Assembly (NCBI RefSeq): GCF_002920535.1
Contig: NZ_PQSS01000012.1
Location: 1 to 64,000 of the forward strand
Source: Streptomyces sp. Ru71
GTDB lineage: Bacteria > Actinomycetota > Actinomycetes > Streptomycetales > Streptomycetaceae
Direction: 5' to 3'
DNA length: 64,000 nucleotides
This document shows positions 42,993 to 52,789 of this stretch, one piece after another. Position 1 is the stretch's first letter. Each line of letters starts with the position of its first letter. A program made the translations under genes and the position numbers. Under the pieces are notes generated by a model. That model worked only from the letters and a program-made list of their open reading frames with translations, was not told the origin of the DNA and made no database searches.

Positions 42993-43340
42993 ATGGAAGC
43001 CAGGGCCCAGGCGCGGTACATCCGCGTCACGCCCATGAAGGCCCGCCGCGTGGTGGACCTCATCCGTGGCATGGACGCCACGGAGGCCCAGGCCGTCCTG
43101 CGATTCGCTCCGCAGGCCGCCTCGGTGCCGGTGGGCAAGGTGCTCGACAGCGCCATCGCCAACGCCGCGCACAACTACGACCACACCGATGTCGACAGCC
43201 TCTTCGTTTCCGAGGCCTACGTCGACGAGGGCCCGACCCTGAAGCGGTTCCGTCCGCGTGCCCAGGGCCGTGCCTACCGGATCCGCAAGCGGACCAGCCA
43301 CATCACCGTGGTCGTCAGCAGCAAGGAAGGAACCCGGTAA
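42993..43340 (+). CDS. rplV: 50S ribosomal protein L22
   Basis: L22 (115 residues) lines the exit tunnel near the macrolide site. Seen: [20 protein letters not shown] and the tunnel hairpin [20 protein letters not shown]. Its stop overlaps the rpsC start as TAATG. Confidence 0.97.
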   Translation: MEARAQARYIRVTPMKARRVVDLIRGMDATEAQAVLRFAPQAASVPVGKVLDSAIANAAHNYDHTDVDSLFVSEAYVDEGPTLKRFRPRAQGRAYRIRKRTSHITVVVSSKEGTR

Positions 43341-44161
43341 TGGGCCAGAAGGTAAACCCGCACGGGTTCCGGCTCGGTGTCACCACGGACTTCAAGTCCC
43401 GGTGGTACGCCGACAAGCTGTACAAGGACTACGTCAAGGAAGACGTCGCCATCCGTCGGATGATGACGTCCGGCATGGAGCGCGCCGGCATCTCCAAGGT
43501 CGAGATCGAGCGCACCCGTGACCGCGTGCGTGTGGACATCCACACCGCTCGTCCGGGCATCGTCATCGGCCGCCGTGGCGCCGAGGCCGACCGCATCCGC
43601 GGCGACCTCGAAAAGCTCACCGGCAAGCAGGTCCAGCTGAACATTCTTGAGGTCAAGAACCCCGAGACCGACGCTCAGCTGGTTGCCCAGGCCGTGGCCG
43701 AGCAGCTCTCCTCCCGCGTCTCCTTCCGCCGCGCCATGCGTAAGAGCATGCAGTCGGCGATGAAGGCCGGCGCCAAGGGCATCAAGATCCAGTGCGGTGG
43801 CCGCCTCGGTGGCGCCGAGATGTCCCGCTCGGAGTTCTACCGCGAGGGCCGTGTGCCCCTGCACACGCTCCGCGCGAACGTGGACTACGGCTTCTTCGAG
43901 GCCAAGACGACCTTCGGCCGCATCGGCGTGAAGGTCTGGATCTACAAGGGCGACGTCAAGAACATCGCCGAGGTCCGCGCCGAGAACGCTGCGGCCCGTG
44001 CGGGTAACCGCCCGGCCCGTGGCGGTGCCGACCGCCCGGCCCGTGGTGGCCGTGGTGGCGAGCGGCGCGGTCGCAAGCCGCAGCAGGCTGCCGGCGCCGA
44101 GGCCCCCAAGGCCGAGGCTCCCGCGTCCGCTCCGGCTGAGAGCACCGGAACGGAGGCCTGA
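43340..44161 (+). CDS. rpsC: 30S ribosomal protein S3
   Basis: S3 (273 residues) helps form the mRNA entry tunnel. The KH domain contains [20 protein letters not shown], and the C-terminal domain follows with [14 protein letters not shown]. The C-terminal tail of about 55 residues, rich in RPARGG and then A/P/E, is a usual actinobacterial extension. Confidence 0.97.
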   Translation: MGQKVNPHGFRLGVTTDFKSRWYADKLYKDYVKEDVAIRRMMTSGMERAGISKVEIERTRDRVRVDIHTARPGIVIGRRGAEADRIRGDLEKLTGKQVQLNILEVKNPETDAQLVAQAVAEQLSSRVSFRRAMRKSMQSAMKAGAKGIKIQCGGRLGGAEMSRSEFYREGRVPLHTLRANVDYGFFEAKTTFGRIGVKVWIYKGDVKNIAEVRAENAAARAGNRPARGGADRPARGGRGGERRGRKPQQAAGAEAPKAEAPASAPAESTGTEA

Positions 44162-44166
44162 CCGAA

Positions 44167-44586
44167 ATGCTGATCCCCCGTAGGGTCAAGCACCGCAAGC
44201 AGCACCACCCGAAGCGCAACGGTATGTCCAAGGGTGGGACGCAGGTTGCGTTCGGCGAGTACGGCATCCAGGCGCTGACCCCGGCGTACGTCACGAACCG
44301 CCAGATCGAAGCGGCTCGTATCGCCATGACCCGTCACATCAAGCGTGGCGGCAAGGTCTGGATCAACATCTACCCGGACCGTCCCCTCACCAAGAAGCCG
44401 GCCGAGACCCGCATGGGTTCCGGTAAGGGTTCTCCGGAGTGGTGGATCGCCAACGTCAAGCCCGGACGCGTGATGTTCGAGCTGTCGTACCCCAACGAGA
44501 AGATCGCCCGTGAGGCGCTGACGCGTGCGGCCCACAAGCTGCCGATGAAGTGCCGGATCGTCAAGCGCGAGGCAGGTGAAGCGTGA
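44167..44586 (+). CDS. rplP: 50S ribosomal protein L16
   Basis: L16 (139 residues) contacts the A-site tRNA elbow. [20 protein letters not shown] and [20 protein letters not shown] are conserved. Its stop overlaps the rpmC start. Confidence 0.97.
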   Translation: MLIPRRVKHRKQHHPKRNGMSKGGTQVAFGEYGIQALTPAYVTNRQIEAARIAMTRHIKRGGKVWINIYPDRPLTKKPAETRMGSGKGSPEWWIANVKPGRVMFELSYPNEKIAREALTRAAHKLPMKCRIVKREAGEA

Positions 44587-44810
44587 TGTCGGCCGGTACC
44601 AAGGCGTCCGAGCTGCGCGAGCTGGGCAACGAGGAGCTTCTGGCGAAGCTTCGCGAGGCCAAGGAAGAGCTGTTCAACCTCCGCTTCCAGGCGGCGACGG
44701 GCCAGCTCGAAAACCACGGCCGTCTCAAGGCGGTCCGCAAGGACATCGCCCGGATCTACACCCTCATGCGTGAGCGTGAGCTCGGCATCGAGACGGTGGA
44801 GAACGCCTGA
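44586..44810 (+). CDS. rpmC: 50S ribosomal protein L29
   Basis: L29 (74 residues) sits at the tunnel exit. [20 protein letters not shown] and [13 protein letters not shown] are typical. A GTG at 44583 precedes ATG 44586; I prefer the ATG, which gives the usual length. Both ends share bases with the neighbours, implying coupling. Confidence 0.95.
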   Translation: MSAGTKASELRELGNEELLAKLREAKEELFNLRFQAATGQLENHGRLKAVRKDIARIYTLMRERELGIETVENA

Positions 44811-45094
44811 TGAGCGAGAGCAACGTGACTGAGAAGAAGGAAGAGCGCGGATTCCGCAAGACCCGTGAGGGTCTGGTCGTCAGCGACAAGATGGACAAGA
44901 CCGTCGTCGTCGCCGTCGAGGACCGCGTCAAGCACGCGCTGTACGGCAAGGTCATCCGCCGTACCAACAAGCTCAAGGCGCACGACGAGCAGAACGCCGC
45001 GGGTGTCGGCGACCGCGTCCTCCTGATGGAGACCCGGCCGCTGTCCGCGACGAAGCGCTGGCGCGTCGTCGAGATCCTCGAAAAGGCCAAGTAA
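44810..45094 (+). CDS. rpsQ: 30S ribosomal protein S17
   Basis: S17 (94 residues) is a primary 16S rRNA binder. [20 protein letters not shown] and [19 protein letters not shown] are diagnostic. It begins on the last base of rpmC. Two perfect hairpins follow before rplN. Confidence 0.96.
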   Translation: MSESNVTEKKEERGFRKTREGLVVSDKMDKTVVVAVEDRVKHALYGKVIRRTNKLKAHDEQNAAGVGDRVLLMETRPLSATKRWRVVEILEKAK

Positions 45095-45096
45095 TT

Positions 45097-45118
45097 CCTG
45101 CGGGGCAAACCCCGCAGG
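45097..45118 (+). other. first hairpin between rpsQ and rplN
   Basis: CCTGCGGGG (45097-45105) and CCCCGCAGG (45110-45118) pair perfectly around CAAA. No T-tract follows, so it is probably not a full terminator. Confidence 0.7.
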
Positions 45119-45134
45119 TCAGTTCCGCCAGGCT

Positions 45135-45162
45135 CCGGGGGCCGTCGAGAGACGGCCCCCGG
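45135..45162 (+). other. second hairpin between rpsQ and rplN
   Basis: CCGGGGGCCGTC (45135-45146) and GACGGCCCCCGG (45151-45162) form a 12-base stem capped by GAGA, a GNRA tetraloop. Possible roles are mRNA processing, stability or regulator binding at the S10/spc boundary. Confidence 0.7.
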
Positions 45163-45190
45163 GGAACCGGCAGACGATCAGGAGATAGAC

Positions 45191-45559
45191 GTGATCCAGC
45201 AGGAGTCGCGACTGCGTGTCGCCGACAACACTGGTGCGAAGGAGATCCTTTGCATCCGTGTGCTCGGTGGCTCCGGTCGCCGCTACGCGGGCATCGGTGA
45301 CGTCATCGTCGCCACCGTCAAGGACGCGATCCCCGGTGGCAACGTGAAGAAGGGTGACGTCGTCAAGGCGGTCATCGTTCGCACCGTCAAGGAGCGCCGC
45401 CGTCCGGACGGCTCGTACATCCGCTTCGACGAGAACGCCGCCGTCATTCTGAAGAACGACGGCGACCCTCGCGGCACCCGCATCTTCGGCCCGGTCGGGC
45501 GTGAGCTGCGCGAGAAGAAGTTCATGAAGATCATCTCGCTGGCTCCGGAGGTGCTGTAA
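45191..45559 (+). CDS. rplN: 50S ribosomal protein L14
   Basis: L14 (122 residues) bridges to 16S r[23 protein letters not shown] and the [17 protein letters not shown] ending ([13 protein letters not shown]) are present. GTG 45191 follows CAGGAGATAGAC. It opens the spc block. Confidence 0.97.
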   Translation: MIQQESRLRVADNTGAKEILCIRVLGGSGRRYAGIGDVIVATVKDAIPGGNVKKGDVVKAVIVRTVKERRRPDGSYIRFDENAAVILKNDGDPRGTRIFGPVGRELREKKFMKIISLAPEVL

Positions 45560-45561
45560 GC

Positions 45562-45885
45562 ATGAAGATCAAGAAGGGCGACCTGGTCCAGGTCATCACC
45601 GGCAAGGACAAGGGCAAGCAGGGCAAGGTCATTGCCGCTTACCCGCGCGAGGAGCGCGTCCTGGTCGAGGGTGTCAACCGGGTCAAGAAGCACACCAAGG
45701 CCGGCCCGACCGCTCGCGGTTCCCAGGCCGGCGGCATCGTGACCACCGAGGCCCCGATCCACGTCTCCAACGTCCAGCTGGTCGTGGAGAAGGACGGTCA
45801 GAAGGTCGTCACGCGTGTCGGCTACCGCTTCGACGAAGAGGGCAACAAGATCCGCGTTGCCAAGCGGACGGGTGAGGACATCTGA
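45562..45885 (+). CDS. rplX: 50S ribosomal protein L24
   Basis: L24 (107 residues) is an assembly initiator with an N-terminal KOW motif ([20 protein letters not shown]). It starts two bases after rplN and ends on the first base of rplE. Confidence 0.96.
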   Translation: MKIKKGDLVQVITGKDKGKQGKVIAAYPREERVLVEGVNRVKKHTKAGPTARGSQAGGIVTTEAPIHVSNVQLVVEKDGQKVVTRVGYRFDEEGNKIRVAKRTGEDI

Positions 45886-46442
45886 TGGCTACCACCACCA
45901 CTCCGCGTCTGAAGACGAAGTACCGCGAGGAGATCGCGGGCAAGCTGCGTGACGAGTTCAAGTACGAGAACGTCATGCAGGTTCCCGGCCTCGTCAAGAT
46001 CGTGGTCAACATGGGTGTGGGCGACGCCGCCCGCGACTCCAAGCTGATCGAGGGCGCCATCCGCGACCTCACCACGATCACCGGTCAGAAGCCGGCCGTC
46101 ACCAAGGCCCGCAAGTCCATCGCGCAGTTCAAGCTGCGTGAGGGCCAGCCGATCGGTGCCCACGTCACGCTCCGTGGCGACCGCATGTGGGAGTTCCTGG
46201 ACCGCACCCTGTCGCTCGCGCTCCCGCGCATCCGCGACTTCCGCGGCCTGTCCCCCAAGCAGTTCGACGGCCGTGGCAACTACACCTTCGGTCTCACGGA
46301 GCAGGTCATGTTCCACGAGATCGACCAGGACAAGATCGACCGCGTCCGGGGTATGGACATCACCGTGGTCACCACGGCGACCAACGACGAAGAGGGCCGC
46401 GCGCTCCTCCGTCACCTCGGCTTCCCGTTCAAGGAGGCGTGA
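45885..46442 (+). CDS. rplE: 50S ribosomal protein L5
   Basis: L5 (185 residues) binds 5S r[43 protein letters not shown] and the C-terminal [13 protein letters not shown] are conserved. It is coupled to rplX by the shared TGATGG. Confidence 0.97.
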   Translation: MATTTTPRLKTKYREEIAGKLRDEFKYENVMQVPGLVKIVVNMGVGDAARDSKLIEGAIRDLTTITGQKPAVTKARKSIAQFKLREGQPIGAHVTLRGDRMWEFLDRTLSLALPRIRDFRGLSPKQFDGRGNYTFGLTEQVMFHEIDQDKIDRVRGMDITVVTTATNDEEGRALLRHLGFPFKEA

Positions 46443-46447
46443 GCGAG

Positions 46448-46633
46448 ATGGCGAAGAAGGCTCTCATCGCGAAGGCTGCTCGCAAGCCCAAGTTCGGTGT
46501 GCGTGGCTACACCCGCTGCCAGCGCTGCGGCCGTCCCCACTCCGTGTACCGCAAGTTCGGCCTCTGCCGCGTGTGCCTCCGTGAGATGGCTCACCGTGGC
46601 GAGCTGCCGGGCGTGACCAAGAGCTCCTGGTAA
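46448..46633 (+). CDS. rpsZ: 30S ribosomal protein S14 type Z (zinc-binding)
   Basis: The 61-residue S14 is the short zinc-ribbon form: [20 protein letters not shown] provides four cysteines. Streptomycetes often have a second, cysteine-free S14 elsewhere under zinc-responsive control; that paralogue is not in this window. ATG 46448 lies six bases after rplE. Confidence 0.96.
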   Translation: MAKKALIAKAARKPKFGVRGYTRCQRCGRPHSVYRKFGLCRVCLREMAHRGELPGVTKSSW

Positions 46634-46843
46634 TCCCCTAGTTAGGGATACCTGGACCTCTCGGTAAGCAACCGGGACGGCAGAGGCCTCAGCTCTCATG
46701 GCTTAGGCTGGGAGGGTTGGGCCTCTGCCGCCCTGAACGACTTACTACGCCGTAGGTCCCCGCGCCGCACCCGTCCCGTCCATGTACGGGGAGAGGGATG
46801 GCGCATATAGGAAACCCCGGCGAGAAAGGCCACAGGCCAATTC
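46634..46843 (+). promoter_or_regulatory. structured region between S14 and S8 genes
   Basis: This 210-base gap holds CCCTA/TAGGG just after rpsZ and a larger hairpin: GGCAGAGGCC (46679-46688) with GGCCTCTGCC (46720-46729), extended inside by CCTCAGC-type pairing. No gene is seen. It is unusually long for a spc operon and might be an S8-responsive leader, a processing site or a promoter region. Confidence 0.5.
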
Positions 46844-47242
46844 ATGACCATGACTGATCCGATCGCAGACATGCTTACGCGTCTGCGGAACGCGAACTCG
46901 GCATACCACGACTCCGTGTCGATGCCGCACTCGAAGATCAAGTCGCACATCGCGGAGATCCTCCAGCAGGAGGGCTTCATCACGGGCTGGCGTGTCGAGG
47001 ACGCCGAGGTCGGCAAGAACCTCGTGCTCGACCTGAAGTTCGGCCCGAACCGTGAGCGCTCCATCGCGGGCATCAAGCGGATCTCGAAGCCTGGTCTCCG
47101 GGTTTACGCGAAGTCCACCAACCTGCCGAAGGTGCTCGGCGGCCTCGGCGTGGCGATCATCTCCACGTCCCACGGTCTGCTCACCGACAAGCAGGCGCAG
47201 AAGAAGGGCGTGGGTGGGGAAGTCCTCGCCTACGTCTGGTAA
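46844..47242 (+). CDS. rpsH: 30S ribosomal protein S8
   Basis: S8 (132 residues) organises the 16S central domain and represses the spc operon in E. coli. [20 protein letters not shown] and [20 protein letters not shown] are typical. ATG 46844 follows GAAAGGCCACAGGCCAATTC; ATG 46850 would shorten it by two residues. Confidence 0.97.
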   Translation: MTMTDPIADMLTRLRNANSAYHDSVSMPHSKIKSHIAEILQQEGFITGWRVEDAEVGKNLVLDLKFGPNRERSIAGIKRISKPGLRVYAKSTNLPKVLGGLGVAIISTSHGLLTDKQAQKKGVGGEVLAYVW

Positions 47243-47266
47243 CGGAAGGGAACGGAGGAAACAGCT

Positions 47267-47806
47267 ATGTCGCGTATCGGCAAGCTCCCCATCCCGGTTC
47301 CCGCCGGCGTGGACGTCACCATCGACGGCCGTACGGTCAAGGTCAAGGGCCCCAAGGGCGAGCTGACCCACACCGTCGTCGCGCCGATCGAGATCGCTAA
47401 GGGCGAGGACAACACCCTCCAGGTGACCCGCCCGAACGACGAGCGGCAGAGCAAGGCCCTGCACGGCCTGTCCCGCACGCTGGTGGCGAACATGATCACC
47501 GGTGTGACCCAGGGATACGTCAAGAAGCTCGAAATCAGCGGTGTGGGTTACCGCGTGACCGCCAAGGGCTCGAACCTGGAGTTCGCCCTCGGTTACAGCC
47601 ACCCGATCACCGTCGAGGCCCCCGAGGGCATCACCTTCAAGGTGGAGACCCCGACCCGTTTCTCGGTCGAGGGCATCGACAAGCAGAAGGTCGGCGAGGT
47701 TGCGGCCAACATCCGCAAGCTGCGCAAGCCCGACCCGTACAAGGCCAAGGGCGTCAAGTACGAGGGCGAAGTCATCCGCCGCAAGGTCGGAAAGGCGGGT
47801 AAGTAA
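47267..47806 (+). CDS. rplF: 50S ribosomal protein L6
   Basis: L6 (179 residues) lies near the sarcin-ricin loop. [20 protein letters not shown] and the C-terminal [20 protein letters not shown] are conserved. It lies 24 bases after rpsH. Confidence 0.97.
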   Translation: MSRIGKLPIPVPAGVDVTIDGRTVKVKGPKGELTHTVVAPIEIAKGEDNTLQVTRPNDERQSKALHGLSRTLVANMITGVTQGYVKKLEISGVGYRVTAKGSNLEFALGYSHPITVEAPEGITFKVETPTRFSVEGIDKQKVGEVAANIRKLRKPDPYKAKGVKYEGEVIRRKVGKAGK

Positions 47807-47809
47807 GCC

Positions 47810-48193
47810 ATGGCATACGGGCAGAAGATCCTCAAGGGCGACGCTTACAAGCGTGCTGCTATCAAGCGTCGTCACCTTCGGATCCGCAAGAAGGTCTCCG
47901 GTACCGCGGAGCGTCCCCGCCTGGTCGTGACCCGCTCCAACCGCCACATCGTGGCGCAGGTGATCGACGACCTGAAGGGCCACACCCTGGCGTCGGCGTC
48001 CACCCTGGACAGCTCGATCCGCGGTGGCGAGGGCGACAAGTCCGCGCAGGCCAAGCAGGTCGGTGCCCTGGTCGCCGAGCGCGCCAAGGCCGCCGGTGTC
48101 GAGGCCGTCGTGTTCGACCGTGGTGGCAACCAGTACGCCGGGCGCATCGCCGCCCTGGCGGACGCCGCCCGCGAGGCCGGGCTCAAGTTCTGA
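47810..48193 (+). CDS. rplR: 50S ribosomal protein L18
   Basis: L18 (127 residues) binds 5S rRNA with L5. The basic N-terminus and [20 protein letters not shown], then [20 protein letters not shown], are typical. It starts three bases after rplF. Confidence 0.97.
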   Translation: MAYGQKILKGDAYKRAAIKRRHLRIRKKVSGTAERPRLVVTRSNRHIVAQVIDDLKGHTLASASTLDSSIRGGEGDKSAQAKQVGALVAERAKAAGVEAVVFDRGGNQYAGRIAALADAAREAGLKF

Positions 48194-48229
48194 GCCGCTT
48201 GTAGCTAGCGGAAAGAGAGAGGTAATCCA

Positions 48230-48835
48230 ATGGCTGGACCCCAGCGCCGCGGAAGCGGTGCCGGTGGCGGCGAGCGGCGGGACCGGAAGGGCCGTGACGG
48301 CGGCGCTGCTGCCGCCGAGAAGACCGCGTACGTTGAGCGCGTCGTCGCGATCAACCGCGTCGCCAAGGTTGTGAAGGGTGGTCGTCGCTTCAGCTTCACC
48401 GCGCTGGTCGTGGTGGGCGACGGTGACGGCACCGTGGGTGTCGGTTACGGCAAGGCCAAGGAGGTGCCGGCCGCCATCGCCAAGGGCGTTGAGGAGGCCA
48501 AGAAGCACTTCTTCAAGGTCCCCCGTATCCAGGGCACCATCCCGCACCCGATCCAGGGTGAGAAGGCTGCCGGCGTCGTGCTGCTCAAGCCCGCGTCCCC
48601 GGGTACCGGTGTTATCGCCGGTGGTCCGGTGCGTGCGGTGCTGGAGTGCGCCGGTATCCACGACGTGCTGTCGAAGTCGCTCGGCTCCGACAACGCGATC
48701 AACATCGTGCACGCGACCGTGGAGGCCCTGAAGGGCCTGCAGCGTCCCGAGGAGATCGCGGCCCGCCGTGGTCTGCCCCTGGAGGACGTCGCTCCCGCGG
48801 CTCTGCTGCGTGCGCGTGCCGGGGCGGGTGCGTAA
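48230..48835 (+). CDS. rpsE: 30S ribosomal protein S5
   Basis: S5 (201 residues) shapes the mRNA entry and accuracy centre. A G/R/A-rich extension of about 32 residues precedes the core ([58 protein letters not shown]). The spectinomycin loop shows no obvious change. Confidence 0.97.
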   Translation: MAGPQRRGSGAGGGERRDRKGRDGGAAAAEKTAYVERVVAINRVAKVVKGGRRFSFTALVVVGDGDGTVGVGYGKAKEVPAAIAKGVEEAKKHFFKVPRIQGTIPHPIQGEKAAGVVLLKPASPGTGVIAGGPVRAVLECAGIHDVLSKSLGSDNAINIVHATVEALKGLQRPEEIAARRGLPLEDVAPAALLRARAGAGA

Positions 48836-48837
48836 TC

Positions 48838-49020
48838 ATGGCGCAGCTCAAGATCACGCAGGTCAAGTCCTACATCGGCAGCAAGCAGAACCACCGTGAC
48901 ACCCTGCGTACCCTGGGCCTCAAGCGCCTGGGTGACGTGGTCGTCAAGGAGGACCGCCCCGAGTTCCGCGGCATGGTGCACACCGTCCGCCACCTCGTGA
49001 CGGTCGAGGAGGTCGACTGA
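48838..49020 (+). CDS. rpmD: 50S ribosomal protein L30
   Basis: L30 (60 residues) reads [20 protein letters not shown] and [20 protein letters not shown], the standard fold. ATG 48838 lies two bases after rpsE, so an earlier in-frame start inside rpsE is ruled out. Confidence 0.96.
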   Translation: MAQLKITQVKSYIGSKQNHRDTLRTLGLKRLGDVVVKEDRPEFRGMVHTVRHLVTVEEVD

Positions 49021-49022
49021 TC

Positions 49023-49478
49023 ATGGCGGAGAACAACCCGCTGAAGATCCACAACCTCCGTCCCGCCCCGGGCGCCAAGACCGCCAAGACCCGTGTGGGT
49101 CGTGGTGAGGCGTCGAAGGGTAAGACGGCCGGTCGTGGTACCAAGGGCACCAAGGCCCGCTACCAGGTTCCGGAGCGCTTCGAGGGTGGCCAGATGCCGC
49201 TCCACATGCGTCTCCCGAAGCTGAAGGGCTTCAAGAACCCGTTCAAGACCGAGTACCAGGTCGTGAACCTCGACAAGCTGGCCGCGCTGTACCCGGAGGG
49301 TGGCGAGGTCACCGTCGAGGGTCTCGTCGCCAAGGGTGCCGTTCGCAAGAACAGCCTCGTCAAGGTCCTCGGCCAGGGCGAGATCTCCGTGGCGCTGCAG
49401 GTGACGGTCGACGCCGTCTCCGGCTCCGCCAAGGAGAAGATCACCGCCGCCGGCGGCACGGTCACCGAGCTCGTCTGA
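49023..49478 (+). CDS. rplO: 50S ribosomal protein L15
   Basis: L15 (151 residues) is a late-assembly protein. [20 protein letters not shown], the G/K-rich loop and [20 protein letters not shown] are conserved. It is followed by a terminator separating it from secY. Confidence 0.96.
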   Translation: MAENNPLKIHNLRPAPGAKTAKTRVGRGEASKGKTAGRGTKGTKARYQVPERFEGGQMPLHMRLPKLKGFKNPFKTEYQVVNLDKLAALYPEGGEVTVEGLVAKGAVRKNSLVKVLGQGEISVALQVTVDAVSGSAKEKITAAGGTVTELV

Positions 49479-49497
49479 GCCCGATGACGTAACACGT

Positions 49498-49535
49498 CAA
49501 CCGGGGATACTCCACAATTGGGGTATCCCCGGTTG
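49498..49535 (+). terminator. terminator between rplO and secY
   Basis: CAACCGGGGATAC (49498-49510) and GTATCCCCGGTTG (49523-49535) pair perfectly over 13 bases around a 12-base loop. A T/G-rich tail follows. A weak -10-like TAAGGT (49564-49569) lies downstream and may serve secY-adk. Confidence 0.78.
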
Positions 49536-49650
49536 GTCGTTCCTAGGGGAGCAGTGTCGCCGGTAAGGTAGCGTCCACTGTTTCTTTTCGTATTCGTCGA
49601 ACCTCAAGACCGCCCTTCGACGCAGTTGCGCGGGGGTCGCAGGAGGCACC

Positions 49651-50964
49651 GTGCTCACCGCGTTCGCCCGGGCGTTCAAGACGCCCGACCTGCGCAAGAA
49701 GCTGCTCTTCACGCTCGGCATCATCGTGGTCTACCGGGTTGGTACCCACATCCCGATCCCCGGCGTGGACTACAAGTCCGTCCAGCAGTGCGTGGACGAG
49801 GCGTCCGGCAACCAGGGCCTGTTCGGACTGGTCAACATGTTCAGCGGCGGTGCGCTGCTGCAGATCACCGTCTTCGCGCTGGGCATCATGCCGTACATCA
49901 CGGCGAGCATCATCCTGCAGCTGCTGACCGTGGTGATCCCGCGCCTGGAGGCCCTCAAGAAGGAGGGCCAGGCCGGCACGGCGAAGATCACCCAGTACAC
50001 GCGTTACCTGACCATCGCCCTGGCGGTGCTGCAGGGCACCGGTCTGGTGGCCACCGCCCGCAGCGGCGCCCTCTTCAACGGCTGCACCGTCGCCTCGCAG
50101 ATCGTTCCCGACCGGGCGATCTTCTCCACCATCACCATGGTCGTCTGCATGACCGCCGGTACGGCCGTCGTGATGTGGCTGGGTGAGCTGATCACCGACC
50201 GCGGTATCGGCAACGGCATGTCGATCCTGATGTTCATCTCGATCGCCGCGACCTTCCCGTCCGCCCTGTGGTCCATCAAGAAGTCCGGCGACCTGGCCGG
50301 CGGCTGGATCGAGTTCGGCACGGTGATCCTGGTCGGCCTGGTGATGGTCGGGCTCGTGGTCTTCGTGGAGCAGGCCCAGCGCCGTATCCCGGTGCAGTAC
50401 GCGAAGCGGATGATCGGCCGCCGTTCCTACGGCGGTACGTCGACCTACATCCCGCTGAAGGTGAACCAGGCGGGTGTGATTCCCGTCATCTTCGCCTCGT
50501 CGCTGCTCTACATTCCGGCACTGATTGCGCAGTTCTCCGGCGGTAACTCGGGGTGGAAGACCTGGATCCAGCAGAACCTGGTGAAGGGCGACCACCCGAT
50601 TTACATCACTTTGTACTTCTTGCTCATCGTTTTCTTCGCGTTCTTCTATGTGGCGATCTCCTTCAACCCCGAGGAAGTCGCCGACAACATGAAGAAGTAT
50701 GGTGGCTTCATCCCGGGCATCCGGGCTGGCCGACCGACCGCTGAGTACCTCTCGTACGTGCTCAACCGGATCACCTGGCCGGGTTCGCTGTACTTGGGAC
50801 TGATCGCTCTCGTGCCGACGATGGCGTTGGTGGGCTTCGGGGCGAGCCAGAACTTCCCGTTCGGTGGGACCAGCATCCTGATCATCGTGGGTGTGGGTCT
50901 TGAGACGGTGAAGCAGATCGAGAGCCAGCTCCAGCAGCGCAATTACGAAGGGTTCCTCCGCTGA
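49651..50964 (+). CDS. secY: preprotein translocase subunit SecY
   Basis: SecY (437 residues) is the channel of the Sec translocon and partners SecE (4831-5118). About ten membrane helices are visible; landmarks are LFTLGIIVVYRVGTHIPIPG, the plug-side LVNMFSGGALLQITVFALGI, GIGNGMSILMFISIAATFPS and the C-terminal GTSILIIVGVGLETVKQIES. GTG 49651 follows GCAGGAGGCACC. Its stop overlaps adk (TGATG). Confidence 0.97.
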   Translation: MLTAFARAFKTPDLRKKLLFTLGIIVVYRVGTHIPIPGVDYKSVQQCVDEASGNQGLFGLVNMFSGGALLQITVFALGIMPYITASIILQLLTVVIPRLEALKKEGQAGTAKITQYTRYLTIALAVLQGTGLVATARSGALFNGCTVASQIVPDRAIFSTITMVVCMTAGTAVVMWLGELITDRGIGNGMSILMFISIAATFPSALWSIKKSGDLAGGWIEFGTVILVGLVMVGLVVFVEQAQRRIPVQYAKRMIGRRSYGGTSTYIPLKVNQAGVIPVIFASSLLYIPALIAQFSGGNSGWKTWIQQNLVKGDHPIYITLYFLLIVFFAFFYVAISFNPEEVADNMKKYGGFIPGIRAGRPTAEYLSYVLNRITWPGSLYLGLIALVPTMALVGFGASQNFPFGGTSILIIVGVGLETVKQIESQLQQRNYEGFLR

Positions 50965-51626
50965 TGCGAATCGTCCTCGTCGGGCCGCCGGGTGCTGGAA
51001 AGGGCACGCAGGCCACGCGACTCACCGAGAAGCTTGGCGTCCCGCACATCTCCACGGGCGACCTGTTCCGCGCCAACATCAGCCGGCAGACGGAGCTCGG
51101 GAAGCTCGCGAAGTCCTACATGGACGCCGGCAACCTCGTTCCCGACGAGGTCACCATCGCGATGGCGAAGGACCGCATGGAGCAGCCGGACGCCGTCAAC
51201 GGCTTCCTGCTGGACGGCTTCCCGCGCAACGTCTCGCAGGCCGAGGCGCTGGACGAGCTGCTGACCACCGAGAACATCAAGCTGGACGCCGTCCTCGACC
51301 TGGAAGCCCCCGAGGACGAGGTCGTCAAGCGCATCGCCGGCCGTCGCATCTGCCGCAACGACTCGGCGCACGTCTTCCACGTGTCGTACAAGAAGCCGGC
51401 CAAGGAGGGCGTCTGCGACGTCTGCGGCGGCGAGCTGTACCAGCGTGACGACGACTCCGAGGAGACGGTGCGCACGCGGCTGGAGGTCTACCACTCGCAG
51501 ACCGAGCCGATCATCGACTACTACAAGGCCCAGGGCCTGGTCGTGACGATCTCGGCGATGGGCGACGTGGAAGAGGTCACGCAGCGGGCGCTGGAAGCGC
51601 TGAAGCGCGAGGGCGACGACCAGTAG
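50964..51626 (+). CDS. adk: adenylate kinase
   Basis: Adk (220 residues) interconverts AMP + ATP and 2 ADP. The P-loop GPPGAGKGTQA, the AMP-binding GDLFRANIS and DGFPRNVSQAEAL, and a long LID (about 125-165) with cysteines in RRICRN and CDVCGG, suggesting a zinc-binding LID, are all present. It is coupled to secY by TGATG. Confidence 0.97.
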   Translation: MRIVLVGPPGAGKGTQATRLTEKLGVPHISTGDLFRANISRQTELGKLAKSYMDAGNLVPDEVTIAMAKDRMEQPDAVNGFLLDGFPRNVSQAEALDELLTTENIKLDAVLDLEAPEDEVVKRIAGRRICRNDSAHVFHVSYKKPAKEGVCDVCGGELYQRDDDSEETVRTRLEVYHSQTEPIIDYYKAQGLVVTISAMGDVEEVTQRALEALKREGDDQ

Positions 51627-51641
51627 TCGTCGGTCCGCATC

Positions 51642-51673
51642 CGGCCGTGGCGCCCTGTGGGGCGTCACGGCCG
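51642..51673 (+). terminator. terminator after adk
   Basis: A 14-base stem (51642-51655 with 51660-51673, including one G-T pair and a TGTG loop) is followed by TAGTGTTGTGTTGG. It separates adk from map. Confidence 0.72.
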
Positions 51674-51726
51674 TAGTGTTGTGTTGGTAACCGGTTGACG
51701 TGAGTGACGGAGAGCGCAGGCCCCCC

Positions 51727-52563
51727 ATGGTGCAGATCAAGACGCCCGAGCAGATCGCGAAGATGCGTGCGGCGGGTCTGGTCGTCGCCGCCATCCACCA
51801 GGCCACCCGGGAAGCCGCGGTGCCGGGCGCCACGACCAAGGATCTGGACGAGGTCGCGCGCAAGGTGCTCGCCGAGCACGGGGCCAAGCCGAACTTCCTC
51901 GGGTACGGCGGCTTCCCCGCGACGATCTGCACGTCCGTCAACGAGGTCGTCGTCCACGGCATCCCTTCGGATGATGTCGTGCTGAAGGACGGCGACATCA
52001 TCTCCATCGACTGCGGCGCGATCGTCGACGGCTGGCACGGCGACGCCGCCTACACCGCGTTCGTGGGCTCCGGTCACTCCCCGGAGCTGGTCGAGCTGTC
52101 CCGGGTGACGGAAGAGTCGATGTGGGCCGGCATCGCCGCGATGAAGGTCGGCAACCGCCTCGTCGACATCTCCCGGGCCGTCGAGACGTACATCCGCCGC
52201 CAGCCCAAGCCGGGCGGCGGCCGCTACGGGATCATCGAGGACTACGGCGGCCACGGCATCGGCACCGAGATGCACATGGACCCGCACCTGCTGAACTACG
52301 TCGACCGCCGCCGCGGCAAGGGCCCCAAGCTGGTCCCCGGCTTCTGCCTGGCGATCGAGCCGATGGTCTCCCTGGGCACTCCGAAGACCGAGGTCCTCTC
52401 CGACGACTGGACGGTCATCACGACCGACGGCACCTGGTCCTCCCACTGGGAGCACTCCGTCGCCCTGACGGAAGCGGGCCCCCTCGTCCTGACGGCCCCG
52501 GACGGCGGCAAGGCAAAGCTGGCCGAGTACGGCATCACGGCGGCTCCGGACCCGCTGGCCTGA
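51727..52563 (+). CDS. map: type I methionine aminopeptidase
   Basis: MetAP (278 residues) removes N-terminal Met from new proteins. Metal ligands appear as SIDCGAIVDGWHGDAAYT (two Asp), GGHGIGTE (His), AIEPMVS (Glu) and HWEHSVALTE (Glu), with the His of VVHGIP in the active site. I prefer ATG 51727 (MVQIKTPEQIAKMR), the typical start; GTG 51700 would add nine residues. Its stop codon lies inside a 22-base tandem duplication. Confidence 0.95.
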   Translation: MVQIKTPEQIAKMRAAGLVVAAIHQATREAAVPGATTKDLDEVARKVLAEHGAKPNFLGYGGFPATICTSVNEVVVHGIPSDDVVLKDGDIISIDCGAIVDGWHGDAAYTAFVGSGHSPELVELSRVTEESMWAGIAAMKVGNRLVDISRAVETYIRRQPKPGGGRYGIIEDYGGHGIGTEMHMDPHLLNYVDRRRGKGPKLVPGFCLAIEPMVSLGTPKTEVLSDDWTVITTDGTWSSHWEHSVALTEAGPLVLTAPDGGKAKLAEYGITAAPDPLA

Positions 52564-52595
52564 GCTGTGGGGGCCGCTGGCCTGAGCTGTGGGGG
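52552..52595 (+). repeat. 22-base tandem duplication over the map stop codon
   Basis: CCGCTGGCCTGAGCTGTGGG and its two following G bases (52552-52573) are repeated directly at 52574-52595. The first copy supplies the last codons and stop of map, and the second lies downstream. Confidence 0.9.
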
Positions 52596-52692
52596 GCCGT
52601 CGGAGGCGTGGGTCCCGAGTTTCGCCCCCCTTGCATGACGATCTCCCTCGTAGGGCAGACTTCCTCGTTTCGCCTTTTCGGGAGGGCTGACG

Positions 52693-52698
52693 TAGACT
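52693..52698 (+). promoter_or_regulatory. candidate -10 for infA
   Basis: TAGACT at 52693-52698 matches the housekeeping -10 well; the -35 is unclear. The infA start is 92 bases downstream. Confidence 0.4.
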
Positions 52699-52789
52699 GA
52701 CTCGTCGGCTCTTGTGCACCCGCATGTCCGCATGCTCACTAACGGTGCACAGCGGAGTCGATCAAGGTAGTCGATTCGAAGGGCGAAGC

